Source of the DNA: Calliphora vicina
Taxonomy: Eukaryota; Arthropoda; Insecta; Diptera; Calliphoridae
Assembly: GCF_958450345.1 (NCBI RefSeq)
Contig: NC_088782.1
Coordinates: 92,562,858-92,626,857, forward strand
Length of the DNA: 64,000 nucleotides
Direction of reading: 5' to 3'
A program made the position numbers and the translations under genes. The notes under the pieces are model-generated. The model was not told the origin of the DNA, did not search any database, and worked only from the letters and a program-made list of their open reading frames with translations. Of this stretch, positions 34,283-44,452 are shown one piece after another. Within the stretch, counting starts at the first letter, position 1. Every line of letters begins with the position of its first letter.

Positions 34283-35631
34283 TAGGGTATTCAATCGGTT
34301 AACCGTTAATCGGTTAACCGATTAATTTTGGTCGGTTAACTGTTCGAATAATTCAAAATTGCCGAGTTTCAAATAACGAATAAACCGATTAATTTGTGTC
34401 GCTTAACCGATTAACCGAAATTTATTTTTTTTGAACTTTAACATAATTTTTTTGTCAAAGTAAAATTACATATTTTTTCGAACATTCAAGAAATATGTTT
34501 AGTGAGTATAATAACTGATATCGCACTCGTTCAACAATACTGTATTAACTCAAAATGTTGAAATTTTCAGTAGAGGGCAAAAACTGTTTGTGATTACATT
34601 TTAAAGAGAATTTGAAAATCCGAATACATCATAGTAAGCAAATTCCATTTTATTTTTCTTTTTATTGCAAAATTTTTGCAATTATTGCAAAATAAATCTA
34701 TTTTTCTGGAACTTCTCGATATTTTTTTTGTATTATTTTATCAACAAAACAGTAGCAACTCAAAATACAACCAAATTTAAATAAAACAATTTGATTATTT
34801 TTAACTTGAATAAAGGCTCAATTCAAAATAATAAATTTTTTTATGAAAATATACGATGTATTTCTATTTAAATTTTTATATTAACTCAAAATAATACCTT
34901 TTTGTTGATACAAGGTAGTCACTAATTATCACCAAAATGTTCTCAAATGTGGTTTTCAAGATGAAAGAGTAATCGGAATACGTTGAAATTTTTACAGTAG
35001 ATAGATATTGATGTTGTTAGTTGATTTCTTGCAAAAAGTGAATTTTTAAAAATTTTGAGTTAATACAGTATTGTTGAATGAGTGCGATATATTTAATTTA
35101 CATGTAATTATCGGATGAGAACATGATAATAGACGAAAATGGAGACACTACTGAAACGAGTTTTTATCACAACTTATAGAAATTATTAAAAGTATTTAAA
35201 ATCTAAAAAGTTCAAAAAGGACTCCAATGGTGTAATGGAGGATTTTATATGCTTAGAAAAAACTAAAAAAATAACTGAAAAATTGGATATTCTTTATCTT
35301 GTCTTTCTTTCGATTTCTCCAACATCTACAATCAGCGTGAGAGTTTTTTCCAAGTCGAGTTTTATTAAAACTAAAGAAAATTATTTACTTTTTGGTTGAA
35401 TTGTTATGTTTTGCTTATTTTGTATGTGTTTGTTCTTTTTTTTGTTAATAAAATACTTCAATAAGTACTCAAAATTCGTGATTTAGTTCCAGTTTAACAT
35501 TTAAATATAAATTATTCGGTTAATCGAATAATTTAATATTAACCGATTATTAACCGATTAAATCTTAACCCCGATTAATTATTTGCTCGATTAACCGATT
35601 AAACCAGAAACCCGGTTAATTGAATACCCTA
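34283..35631 (+). mobile_element. hAT transposon copy 1
   Basis: Ends TAGGGTATTCAATCGG and TTGAATACCCTA are inverted. The flanking octamers GTATCTAT (34275-34282) and CTATCTAT (35632-35639) match at 7 of 8 positions. The subterminal zones are dense in CGGTTAACCGATTAA. A transposase tail is present (next entry). It landed within a CGTACGTGAC-family element. Confidence 0.88.
35235..35399 (+). pseudogene. hAT transposase C-terminal dimerisation fragment
   Basis: 54 codons then TGA: MEDFICLEKTKKITEKLDIL, YLVFLSISPTSTISVRVFSK, SSFIKTKENYLLFG. The LSISPTS..S.RVFS...F..TK..N.L pattern is the hAT dimerisation domain, in which LxIPxTSxxSERxFS is typical. The usual E of SER is V here. Only the C-terminus remains; the BED finger and catalytic DDE region have been deleted. 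The upstream DENGDTTETSF may be the acidic linker. Confidence 0.78.
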
Positions 35632-36370
35632 CTATCTATATTTTAAAATAATAAAAAGGTCTTTCGAAACATTGTTGTCCAAAATATCGTGCGAAATAAG
35701 GGTATATCGTACGTGGCATAAAACGGAAGTAATTTTGAGGTACATTTAGAAATGCGAAAATTTTCGAATCGTGATATTTAACTAAAAAACAATCTTTGGA
35801 TGATTTTATAATAAATAAAATTAAATATCGTACGTGACATACCGTACGTGACAGATTTTTCTATTATAATAATACAAAAACTAAAAAAATTAATAGAAAA
35901 TATACATTCGGTTTCAATAAACAATTTATAATAGCAAATAGACAATAGACAATCAGAGCCAAATTCATTTCAAACTATATGCTAATTGGGAGCTTAGTTT
36001 TAACGGCAATTTTAGTCTAAAACATGACAATTAAATTAAATAAAGTCAGTTTAATCTATTATTTTTGCCAATAAAATGTTGTAATAAGCTCCAAATACTT
36101 ACACATAGTAATATTTTAGTGTTTTCTCCTATTCAAATCATCTTGAAAAAAAGTTTCAAGGGTTTTTGGGTTTTCAGTCGTGGTAGTCATTCTCGTGGAA
36201 TTGCCCATATGTATTTTTACTTTGCGTGAAATATGAACTAAATCATACAAACCTTAAAAATTACCCTTTCGTCCTCTGATCAACCTCAAACAAATATTTT
36301 CAGAAATGGAATGAAAGGAACTTTTATTTTAATTGGAAACATCCACAACCTTTATTTGGGGCCACCCTTA

Positions 36371-37266
36371 TATACATACATATGTACATAAGTTTGTCTA
36401 TTGTCGCAGGTTGTGACTAAAATCATAATTTAGGCACTCTCTATAATATGTCTAACTACACACATATTTATAAACATTCAAACACTCATGATCAATATAA
36501 TAGATACATCGCGTAAATTACTACTTAATAATTTACAAATTTCTTTACTTTAACTTAAAAATGATGTTTAAGTTTATTGTGATAAACATTGCTACACTGG
36601 TTTAGTGGTTACATTCAAAGATCCTGCAGAGTTCTGCATTCATGATCATACAACGATATACATATTTGTTATGATGCACCGGTTGATCTTATTGCCAAAA
36701 ATCTGGCTCTGACCTAATCGACCATGACATAATTTTCGAATGTGTTGGCTAGCAGTGTAGAGAAAGAAGCAAATAGGTTAGGAAAACTTGGACGATGTCA
36801 CATAGCTTACGATTGAAAGGAATTTTTTATATTTTGCTTTTGAATTTTTGTTAGTAGTCAAATATTCATATTTAAAGTTACATGGCTCAAATTGATGTAT
36901 GTCATGAAAGGAGTTACGAATCAATTTTAAAAGAAAATACGAATAAAATGCTGCGATTAATTTCCAATGTAAAAATATGTGAACTTCCCTATAGTGCACT
37001 GGTATAAAAATTATTGTTTTTGTAGAGAAGACTTAAAATGTAAAAATTTCTTAAACTAAATAAGCTTGTCTATTAAATTGATCATAAGTGTATGTCATCG
37101 TTGTAAGTGTTACAGCAGCAGCCTATTTTATTTGGCATTAACGGAATGTTGACAAACGAAAAAAGTTTAATATTCATAATTTTCCAAATATTGCAGACAG
37201 AAAGGGAGTTTAAATAGAGTTTAAAATCGCGTTAGAAAACTATATGGTTGATTACAATTTAATACA
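36371..37266. other. noncoding stretch with a possible small CTACACTG-ended element
   Basis: CTACACTGGTTTAGTGGTTA at about 36592 and GGCTAGCAGTGTAG near 36752 are weakly inverted, and the first resembles a tRNA A box. Evidence is thin. The rest shows no gene. Confidence 0.3.
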
Positions 37267-37274
37267 GTAGACAC

Positions 37275-37906
37275 TAGGAGGGTATATAACTGTTCGAATA
37301 ATTTAAAATTGCCGATTTTCAAATAGCAATTAAACCGATTAATTTATGTCGATTAACCGATTAACCGAAATTTCTTGTTTTTTTGCACTTGAACATATTT
37401 TTTATTACAGGCTTACGTTAAGTTGCAAGATAATAAAGAGATTCGGCTTTGGCCAATATGATAGACAATTTGCTTCATAGTATATATGCGTTAACAATGT
37501 GTTAACCATCTAGCTGATTTTGGTTTGAATCCTTTTACAAATTGATGAACGTTGACAATTCTATTGCTAACGATTTAATTGAAAGCTTAAAGTATAGACT
37601 TAATAATAGACAAAATATAGTTTTAAACACACTAATTCTATATCTTAATTCAGGAAGATGCTCTTCTAGCAATAGTTGAAGTACATAAAAACACTGATTG
37701 TTGTTTTTGTTTTTTAATTAATAAAATACTTAAACAAGTATACAGAATTCGTGGTTTTATTTTCAATTTAAAATTAAAATATAAATTATTCGGTTAATCG
37801 AATAATTTAAAATTAACCGATTATTAACCAATTAAATCTATAACCCCGATTAATTATTTGCTCGATTAACCGATTAAAGCAGAAACCCGATTAATTAAAT
37901 TCCCTA
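37275..37906 (+). mobile_element. hAT transposon copy 2, deleted
   Basis: TAGGAGGGTATATAACTG at the left and AATTAAATTCCCTA at the right are bounded by a perfect 8-bp duplication GTAGACAC (37267-37274 and 37907-37914). The subterminal CGATTAACCGATTAACCG and TTATTCGGTTAATCGAATA match copies 1 and 3. The 632-bp copy retains no recognisable transposase. Confidence 0.88.
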
Positions 37907-38181
37907 GTAGACACATAACGAAAATGGTTTTATTCGAATAAATAACATTGTTCAGTTTGTAATAAAAATATCGTCGATTAATCGAATATTCGAATAAATT
38001 TATTTTAAAAAATTTTACTTATTAATGAGTGTATAAAAAATAGTTAAGAAATACAGCCATTAAATTTCATATTTCTATATAAAAACCACAATTTAATCAA
38101 GCATCAGAGCCAACGAGAGGGGATTTTTTTAATATATGTAGGTATCAACCAAAGTTTTCGATTTCAACTAGATATGTACAC

Positions 38182-38454
38182 TAGGGTGTCCCAAAAAAAA
38201 TGTTTGTTGGGGCTCAAGCATAATTTGAAAGTTTATAGGGTAGAGTAATGAAAATCGTGGGTCTTGACAATGTTATAAATAAAACTCAAAAAAAGGCCGA
38301 CAAACCCGATTTTTGGCAAAAACTCGACTTGAGCGACCTCTAAACCACTTCCGAAAAATCTGAAAAAAATCTCAAAAATACTCTACCCTATAAGCTTTCA
38401 AAATATGCTTGAGCACCCATGAAAATAAGAAAAAACTTTTTTTGGGACACACTA
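38182..38454. mobile_element. MITE with TAGGGTGTCCCAAAAAAA ends
   Basis: Left TAGGGTGTCCCAAAAAAA and right TTTTTTTGGGACACACTA, with the arms extending inward (GGCTCAAGCATAATTTGAAA; TATAGGGTAGAGTA and their complements). TA at both edges suggests a Tc1/mariner-type MITE. No coding. Confidence 0.78.
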
Positions 38455-38457
38455 ATG

Positions 38458-38528
38458 TACAATAATACCCCGGTTTGCGTCGCTAATTGGGCCTGGAGAA
38501 ACGCGACGCAAACCGGCGTATTAGTGTA
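38458..38528. repeat. 71-bp GC-rich hairpin, possible micro-MITE
   Basis: Arms 38463-38483 and 38503-38523 match at 20 of 21 positions, with CGGTTTGCGTCGC and its exact complement at the core and a 19-base loop. The arms extend imperfectly to about 26 bp (TACAATAATACC against TACACTAATACG). CpG-rich in an AT-rich setting. Confidence 0.7.
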
Positions 38529-39059
38529 ATTCAAAATCACATTTAGCACACGAGTTAAATTTCATTTCAATCATTTCTTGTTGAAATACAGGGAGGTCCA
38601 ATTACTAGAATATTTTAATATCATATCGCCTCTCATTTGAAATTCGTGTTTATTGAACTGAGTAATACCTACAAAATATGCGCTGTTCTTTCATATAGTT
38701 TTATCAGTTTTCAAAAAAGTCAATTATTTTTTGTGTGAGAATATTTTTTTGTTGTAAACATCAAAATTAAAATTCATATTTTCTCGTATATTTGACAAGT
38801 AAAAATTTGGGTTAAATACAGATTAGAAACATATTAACATCTACTCTTTAAATCAGGTTTTATTTCTGAAATCGCATGATTTGTTGAAAAGTTATTTAAG
38901 AAATAGTAAAATGTCATAAAACATTCAAAGCTGTTTTTCTAGAAACTACTTTTTTAGAGTTATGTCACTCTTTTAGTAAATGAGCGATATGTTATTTTGA
39001 CACTGATAGATTTTTTCTATTCGAAGTATGTATTGACTGTCAGTCAGTGTCATATCTCC

Positions 39060-39300
39060 GCGGATCAACTTTGGGAAATATTGCGAACTTGAAAACTTGG
39101 ATAATACCGCAGTTCATCAAAAAAAATTTTATGCACACTAGTTCGGTAAACGTGTTATCAGCCTTCTTGACGACATCAAATGGCTTTGTGCTGTGATTTG
39201 ACCCTTTAGACTATTTCTACTGGGGTATCGTTAAAGACCGATACTATGCAAAAAATCAGGAAACGACTGAAACCCGTTACTCTATACCATTTGGTCCTAA
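39060..39300 (+). pseudogene. mariner-like transposase C-terminal remnant
   Basis: Degraded frame with a decayed second catalytic block (around TPQFIKK) and CCDLTPLDYFYWGIVKDRYY then AKNQETTE, matching the final catalytic block (PDLTPLDYFLWG.VKD..Y) of mariner transposases with FLWG motifs. The family is similar to, but not the same copy as, the mariner at 12166. No ends recognised; in-frame stops. Confidence 0.65.
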
Positions 39301-39656
39301 TTTAATATGTATTCGTTTTGTGTATAGCTACGTACCAAAATTTTTTATTTATTTTTTATGTAGGTCCCAGATTTTACTTTTTTAATTAATTCTGCTTTCC
39401 CTTAAGGCATAGTTACATTTTCGTCTGTCAAAGTGTTATTATCACTTTGTAACACCTTCAACAAAATCTACCTAGATTTTCATATCAACAAAAGCGGATT
39501 CACACTCACTATTTTACAATTTCAAACAGACAAATTTCTTTAAAAAAAAAAATAAAACAAAATCACTGATAACAACAAAGCGATTTGTTCGTTCCATCAC
39601 TATTAGTAGACCAGTGCAACAACAAAAACAAAGTCAACAACTCACAAAAAAAACCA

Positions 39657-40290
39657 TATAAATCCAATAAAAACAACTTCAAGTGTGCTGTGTACGAACG
39701 ATGCGGTCGGTGTTCAACAAATATTGTCGCTGGCTAGGTCGGGAATAGCAGCAATAGTTGCTGGCTTGTTTGTTTGTTTGTTTTTCTTGTTCATTGTTGT
39801 TGCTGTAGTAGTGTTAGTTGATGTTGTTGCCAGATATGTTATTGTTGTTGTATTCTTTAATAGGTTGCAATATTTCCAGTTGAGGTTAATACACGTTCAA
39901 GTCTACACATGGAAGAAACCAAACAAAAATGCACAAAAAAACCAACAAACTACTACAACAACCACACTACCTATCACCAGCCAGCAGCAACAGCAAGAAA
40001 AAAACAAAAAGCTCCAGTACAAAATATAATAAAATAAAACTCACAAGCACAACACAAACATGAAAAGAATGTGAGAACGTTTAAAAAAACAAGAGGTGAA
40101 AAAAATAAAAACAGAATTCGAAAGAAGCAAAAACAAAATAAACATAAAAAATCATACAAAAAGCCAACGAACGCAAATACAGAAACGCTCGCACACTTGC
40201 AAACAACAAACAAATTGGACGCAGCAAATAAAAGAATAACAACAACAAAAACAAAACCACACACTCATAAAATAGAAGTGTAAAAGAATC
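39657..40290 (+). promoter_or_regulatory. candidate promoter and CAA-rich 5' exon
   Basis: TATAAA at 39657-39662 precedes TCAAGT at 39679, an initiator-like sequence, by 22 bases. About 600 bases follow with CAA/CAG/AAC-rich sequence of the type found in fly 5' leaders, then a possible weak splice donor (GAAGTGTAAAAG, near 40277-40288). Frames at 39685-40029 and 40071-40283 are low complexity and not proposed as proteins. It could equally be ordinary low-complexity intron DNA. Confidence 0.25.
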
Positions 40291-40533
40291 AATTTGTTAG
40301 GGAGTCAAGTACGGACAAATCGTCGCTGTCCCAACAAAAAAAGCTTTTTTGTAGTTTTTATTTTTTTAAATCGAAAGAGCTTTTAATAGTTCATCTACTG
40401 AAAATACTTCAGGCCAAAACCGAACCTAATATGCGGGAGTAAACATCAATATTCAGTCTACAACCGTCTAAATATGGCCCGAATACTGACCTATGTAACT
40501 GCGATTATTTGCCTAATCAGAAACTGTACATAC

Positions 40534-41555
40534 TAGGGTATTCGATTAACCGTTAATCGGTTAACCGATTAATTTTGTTCGGTTAACTGTTCGAATAATT
40601 TAAAATTGACGATTTTCAAATAACAAATAAACCGATTAATTTGTGCTGATTAACCGAAATTTCTTTTTTTTTGCACTTTATATAGAAATATAGTTTAAAA
40701 CACACACATTTTATTTCTTAACTCGTGAACATTTCCTTCTAGCAATAGTATTTTTGAAGTAATGTACGAAAACTGAAACTAAGGAATTTGGAAATGACCT
40801 TTTTTCTAGAATATTTCTATGATGAACTTTGTCCTAATGAGTCCGAGGACGAAACTGAAGACATTACTGAAACGAGTCTTTTGTCAGAACTTGACGTAAC
40901 TAATAAAGTATTCAAAATCTAAAAAAATCAAAAAAGAACTCCAATGGTATGATGGAGGATTTTATATGCTTAGATAAAACTAAAAATATAACTGAGCAAT
41001 TGGATATTCTTTATCATGCCTTACTTTCGATTTCTACAATCAGTGAGAGAGTAAAAAATCGTTTAAAAAGAAAGCATTTAACTTATATTTTTTTAAAAGA
41101 TTATTTCAGATTTCCTATTTATTCACCCCTATCGCGAATCAATATTTCACATGAAATATTTTCCCTTTTCCTTTTTTCGATCATCAACATTGTTCACGTG
41201 AAAAAATTCCCCTTGTTGTGAAATTTTTAGATGGAATTTTGTAAACAATAAACAGCTGTTACGAACAAAATCAACTATTGTGAATGTAAAGTTCATCGTG
41301 ATATTCCCGATAGCAATTTTCCCTTCGAGGGAAATGAATATTTCATGGGAACAAAATTTCACATGTTATTGCCGATAGGGGTGATTGTTTTTTTGAATTG
41401 TTGATTTTCCCTTCAATATAAAATTAAAATACAAATTATTCGGTTAATCGAATAATTTAAAATTAACCGATTATTAACCGAATAAATCTAAACCTCGATT
41501 AATTATTTGCTCGATTAACCGATTAATCCAGAAACCCGATTAATTGAATACCCTA
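40534..41555 (+). mobile_element. hAT transposon copy 3, with nested MITE
   Basis: TAGGGTATTCGATTAACC and AATTGAATACCCTA ends with a perfect 8-bp duplication GTACATAC (40526-40533 and 41556-41563). A decayed transposase tail lies near 40949-41060: MEDFICLDKTKNITEQLDIL, YHALLSIS, SERVKN, related to copy 1. A 260-bp MITE interrupts it at 41124. Confidence 0.9.
41124..41383. mobile_element. MITE with CACCCCTATCG ends, nested in hAT copy 3
   Basis: Left CACCCCTATCGCGAAT and right ATTGCCGATAGGGGTG are inverted with one mismatch and one gap. Further inside, TTTCACATG recurs on both arms. ATT flanks both sides, a possible 3-bp duplication. The minus frame 41147-41362 spans it and is a shadow. Confidence 0.75.
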
Positions 41556-41865
41556 GTACATACGATAGGTTTTGAAAGTTACTAAATATTGAGTAGACAA
41601 CTGCTTCCCCAAAACGAAAAATAAAAAAAACACAATTTTTCTTATCCCTAAAAATACCCAGTAAAAAATTTTTAAAAATAGTGTGTAATTTTAATGTTAC
41701 CTATGAAAAGTATGTCAGTTATAATGTTTAATCATTAAAATTAAATTAAAATCAGTAAACTTTAATGTCAATTATGTTCATTTTTTGTTAATCTGATTAA
41801 AATGAGTGATGAGGAAAAAGTGCGTACTAAAATTGGTCCTACAAAAAGTTGGCCAATCAATCAAA

Positions 41866-42190
41866 GTAGAGTATCCAAAACCGAAACCCGGTCAACCGGT
41901 TTTTGCATCTTTGGAAACTCCACCGGTTTCGGTTTTTTTAACTTTTCAGTTTTTTAACAAACCAGTTTTTGTAAGACGGTTAACCGGTTTTAATGAAATA
42001 TATTTTCTAAAGCTCGATCAAACATACCCAGCAAAAACTTGGTAATGACTTGCAATTACTGAACAGCTTACTTTTCAATGACTACTACATACCACCTGCA
42101 TTACATATAAATAGTTTAGTAATGGCTGGAATATAATCTGATACATAAGTACTTGTTTATGAGCTAAAGTCTAAAAAAAGTAAAACAAAG
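41866..42190. repeat. ACCGGTTTT-rich insert and CCCAGCAAAAA segment inside Tc1-like copy
   Basis: Begins TAGAGTATCCAAAACCGAAA with CCGGTCAACCGG, in style like a hAT terminus (TAGGGTATTC with GGTTAACCG), and contains further ACCGGTTT motifs. From 42033, CCCAGCAAAAACTTGGTAAT resembles the CCCAGCA ends seen elsewhere. It occupies the place of the missing transposase middle. Boundaries uncertain. Confidence 0.4.
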
Positions 42191-42369
42191 TATGTTGCTG
42201 ATGCTCGAGGGTATGATGTAGAAAAGTTTAGAACCCAAAAGCACAACATTTTTCCCAAAAAGTTCTTGGTTGGCAAGCAATATGCAGTTGCGGCAAAAGA
42301 AGCCAAACATTTGTTACAAAGAGCTCTATAAATACCGAAATTTACATCAAGGAATGTTTACAAAAGAGG

Positions 42370-42645
42370 ATGTATCTTCCATTCATAAGACTTCTTAATG
42401 TGTCCACGTATTTTTGGTCTGATTTGGCATTCTGTCACTATAGTAAGCAATGTCTTGAGTGGTACAAGAACAATAATGTGGTATTTGTACCAAGAGAGGC
42501 AAATTCTCCAAACTCCCTGGAGCTAAGGCCAGTTGAGAGATATTGGGCTCTTGTTAAAAGAGAATTGAAGAGCACAAAAAAGGTGTCCAAAAGTGTGGTA
42601 GATTTTAAACGGAGATGGACTACCTGTTCGAACAAAGTGACATAA
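42370..42645 (+). pseudogene. Tc1-like transposase C-terminal fragment, best preserved
   Basis: 91 residues: the IRLLNVSTYFWSDLAFCHYS block with the second catalytic Asp, ECLEWYKNNNVVFV-like strand, PREANSPNSLELRPVERYWA with the final catalytic Glu, and SKSVVDFKRRWTTC at the end. The spacing from the Asp of SDLAFCHY to the Glu of RPVE is 37 residues. Compared with the family, NPPN has become NSPN. Without the N-terminal and central parts it cannot act. Confidence 0.82.
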
Positions 42646-42837
42646 AGCTCTATAAAAACCCTAATGGAGGTGTTTCCGGAAAAGGTTCATTAATTCATCA
42701 CTATTGATTAAAACTATAAAAACAATATTTATTGTAATAATAATTTCAATCAACAAAAAAAATCATAACTGTAGGTTTATTGATTTCTTTTTTCTTAACA
42801 TTTATTTATATTAAGACTTTTTCGATCTCGCTCCTTA

Positions 42838-43649
42838 AATAACAAAATTATACATAAAAATACAATAGTATTTTTGAAATTCCCCCAAAAATCCCCGAAA
42901 CTCCATATAAATCCCAATATCCCCAATTTCAAGAATAAATCCCCTAATCTGACAACACTGTTCATCGGTTCTTTCGTTGGTTTGTTTATATACTTCGGTT
43001 CAATTCAGTTCAGCTCAGTTGTGTTTTGTTGTGTTAATGTTTCCGATAATGAGAAGAAAACTGCGCGCGCGTTTATGAAATCGAAAGCACAAATACTCGT
43101 ACAAAATATAGTGTAACAATAAAGGGCGTTTAACTGAAGAGGACAAACAACGGATTGTAAAGTATATTACATTGACAGTATGACAATTATGGCTTAATAC
43201 AAAAGCAAGCAACGTCATACGATTTTGGAATTTCAATTTATTGCAAACTTACACAATAAACAATGAATTTTATGTAAAACTATAAAATATATCACACGTT
43301 AACACTTTGCAGAAACCAAACTGATTTTCCTATAACCTTCGAATTCAACTGCATAATAATTTGGGGATTTCCCTAGCTGTAGATGGGAATGACATTTCGC
43401 ATAAAATTCCTTTCAACTGTATATCAAAGTTGAAAAGTAAAAAATTAAATAATAATGGACGATTAGACAGTTAATAAAATGGATATAATAAAAATTAATT
43501 ATAAATATTTAAGTGCAAATATGTTTAAGAAACCAATAATTAATTGTAAATGCATAGAAAACAGATAGAAAAGAAAGTGCAAACAAAAATGTAGAAAAAA
43601 TCGGAATCTCAGATGATTATAAAATGTGTATGGTGAAACTCCACATATA
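42838..43649. other. noncoding stretch with an initiator-like patch
   Basis: CCCC-rich short repeats (AAATCCCC, 42890-42945), then TTCAGTTCAGCTCAGTTGTG near 43003 and CTGCGCGCGCG near 43060. This looks like the start region of an unknown element or gene; no protein motif is visible (frame 42874-43116 not accepted). Confidence 0.35.
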
Positions 43650-44242
43650 AAAACAAGTAAGAGTGCTATATTCGGCTGTGCCGAATCTTATATACCCTTC
43701 ACCAAATTATACTTCAAAATTTTAAATAAATATTAATTAAATATTTTTTGGGTAAACAAAATTTAATTTTTTTTCCAGTTGTTTTTTGAATTTTTTGGAA
43801 AAAAAATTTTTTCGATTATTTTAAATTTAAAAAATTTTTTTTTTTTAAATTTTAAAATTTTTTTTTTTTTTAAATTTAAAAAAATTTTTTTTTGTTTTTT
43901 CAATTTTTTTTTTTTTTTAAAAAATTCGGGTTCAAAATTTTTTTCCCGATTTTGACCCATTGTAGGTAGAACTTACTATGGTCTTATATACGTCGTTGCA
44001 AATGTCTTTGAAATATCTATCATTAGATATCCATATTGTCTATATTAATGTCTTAGTAATCCAGATATAGGTAAAAAAAATAGGTCAAAAATCGAGGTTG
44101 TCTTGGTTTTTTCCTCATATCTCAGCCATTTGTGGACCGATTTTGCTGATTTTAAATAGCAAAATTCTCGAAAGCATGTCTGACAGAATTATTGAAGATT
44201 TGGATCCCGAAGATATCTGGGGTCTTCAGAAAACTGATTTCA

Positions 44243-44316
<74 letters not shown>

Positions 44317-44452
44317 GGACATGGCTTAATCGACTCCGCTATCTATAAGGATCCAGAATATATATACTTTATAGGGTCGGAAATGAAAAATGTAGAAATT
44401 ACAAACGGAATGACAAACTTATATATACCCTTCTCACGAAGGTGAATGGTAT
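43650..44452 (+). mobile_element. mini-me-like repeat, tandem unit 1, with long (CAGA)n
   Basis: CAAGTAAGAGTGCTATATTC start; long A/T tracts 43770-43930; ATTAGATATCCATATTGTC; CTCGAAAGCATGTCTGACAG; a (CAGA)n array of about 17 units at 44245-44313; CGACTCCGCTATCTATAAGG core; and TTCTCACGAAGGTGAATGGT end. The frame 44098-44445 reads through the array as (RQTD)n and is not a gene. Confidence 0.88.
44245..44313 (+). repeat. (CAGA)n microsatellite inside mini-me-like repeat
   Basis: An uninterrupted ~17-unit tetranucleotide array ends at CGGACATGGC. The sister unit (about 45007-45025) has only four units, and the copy at 19408 one or two. Confidence 0.95.

Larger units (their letters stand above)
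34199..36213 (+). mobile_element. CGTACGTGAC-family element, full ends, interrupted by a hAT
   Basis: Left end ATATGAGCAATTCCATATCA and right end CGTGGAATTGCCCATATGTA are inverted (ATATGGGCAATTCCA). Removing the hAT at 34283-35631 leaves about 660 bp, matching the copies at 28125 and 19365. TACGTGAC occurs repeatedly, including a closely spaced pair near 35830-35855. No coding sequence; superfamily unknown. Confidence 0.75.
33140..36370. mobile_element. outer TAGGGTGGCC-ended element holding nested insertions
   Basis: GTACATTAGGGTGGCC at the left and GGCCACCCTTATA at the right form a 10-11 bp inverted pair, enclosing a hAT-like remnant (33300-34145) and the CGTACGTGAC element with its own hAT insertion. 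The interior flanks (33150-33290 and 36214-36360) would then be the outer element. Only the short ends support this. Confidence 0.4.
41755..42837 (+). mobile_element. Tc1-like transposon copy with internal replacement
   Basis: Resumes the family at CAATTATGTTCATTTTTTGT and MSDEEKVRTKI (41803), is broken near 41866 by unrelated DNA, resumes at GTATGTTGCTGATGCTCGAG (42192), and ends TTTTTCGATCTCGCTCCTTA (42837). The left terminal repeat is not recognisable. Confidence 0.82.

Noticed and set aside
39685..40283. Plus and minus frames rich in Phe/Val or Lys/Asn/Thr
   Set aside because: Low-complexity CAA/GTT sequence; at most an untranslated exon.
41806..42045. 79-codon plus-strand frame
   Set aside because: A chance fusion of the Tc1-like transposase start with the ACCGGTTTT-rich insert.
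43763..43960. Lys/Phe-rich minus-strand frame
   Set aside because: A translation of poly-A/poly-T tracts inside a mini-me-like repeat.
44245..44313. Regular short repeats as a CRISPR array
   Set aside because: Uniform tetranucleotide microsatellite without spacers, in a eukaryotic transposon-rich sequence.
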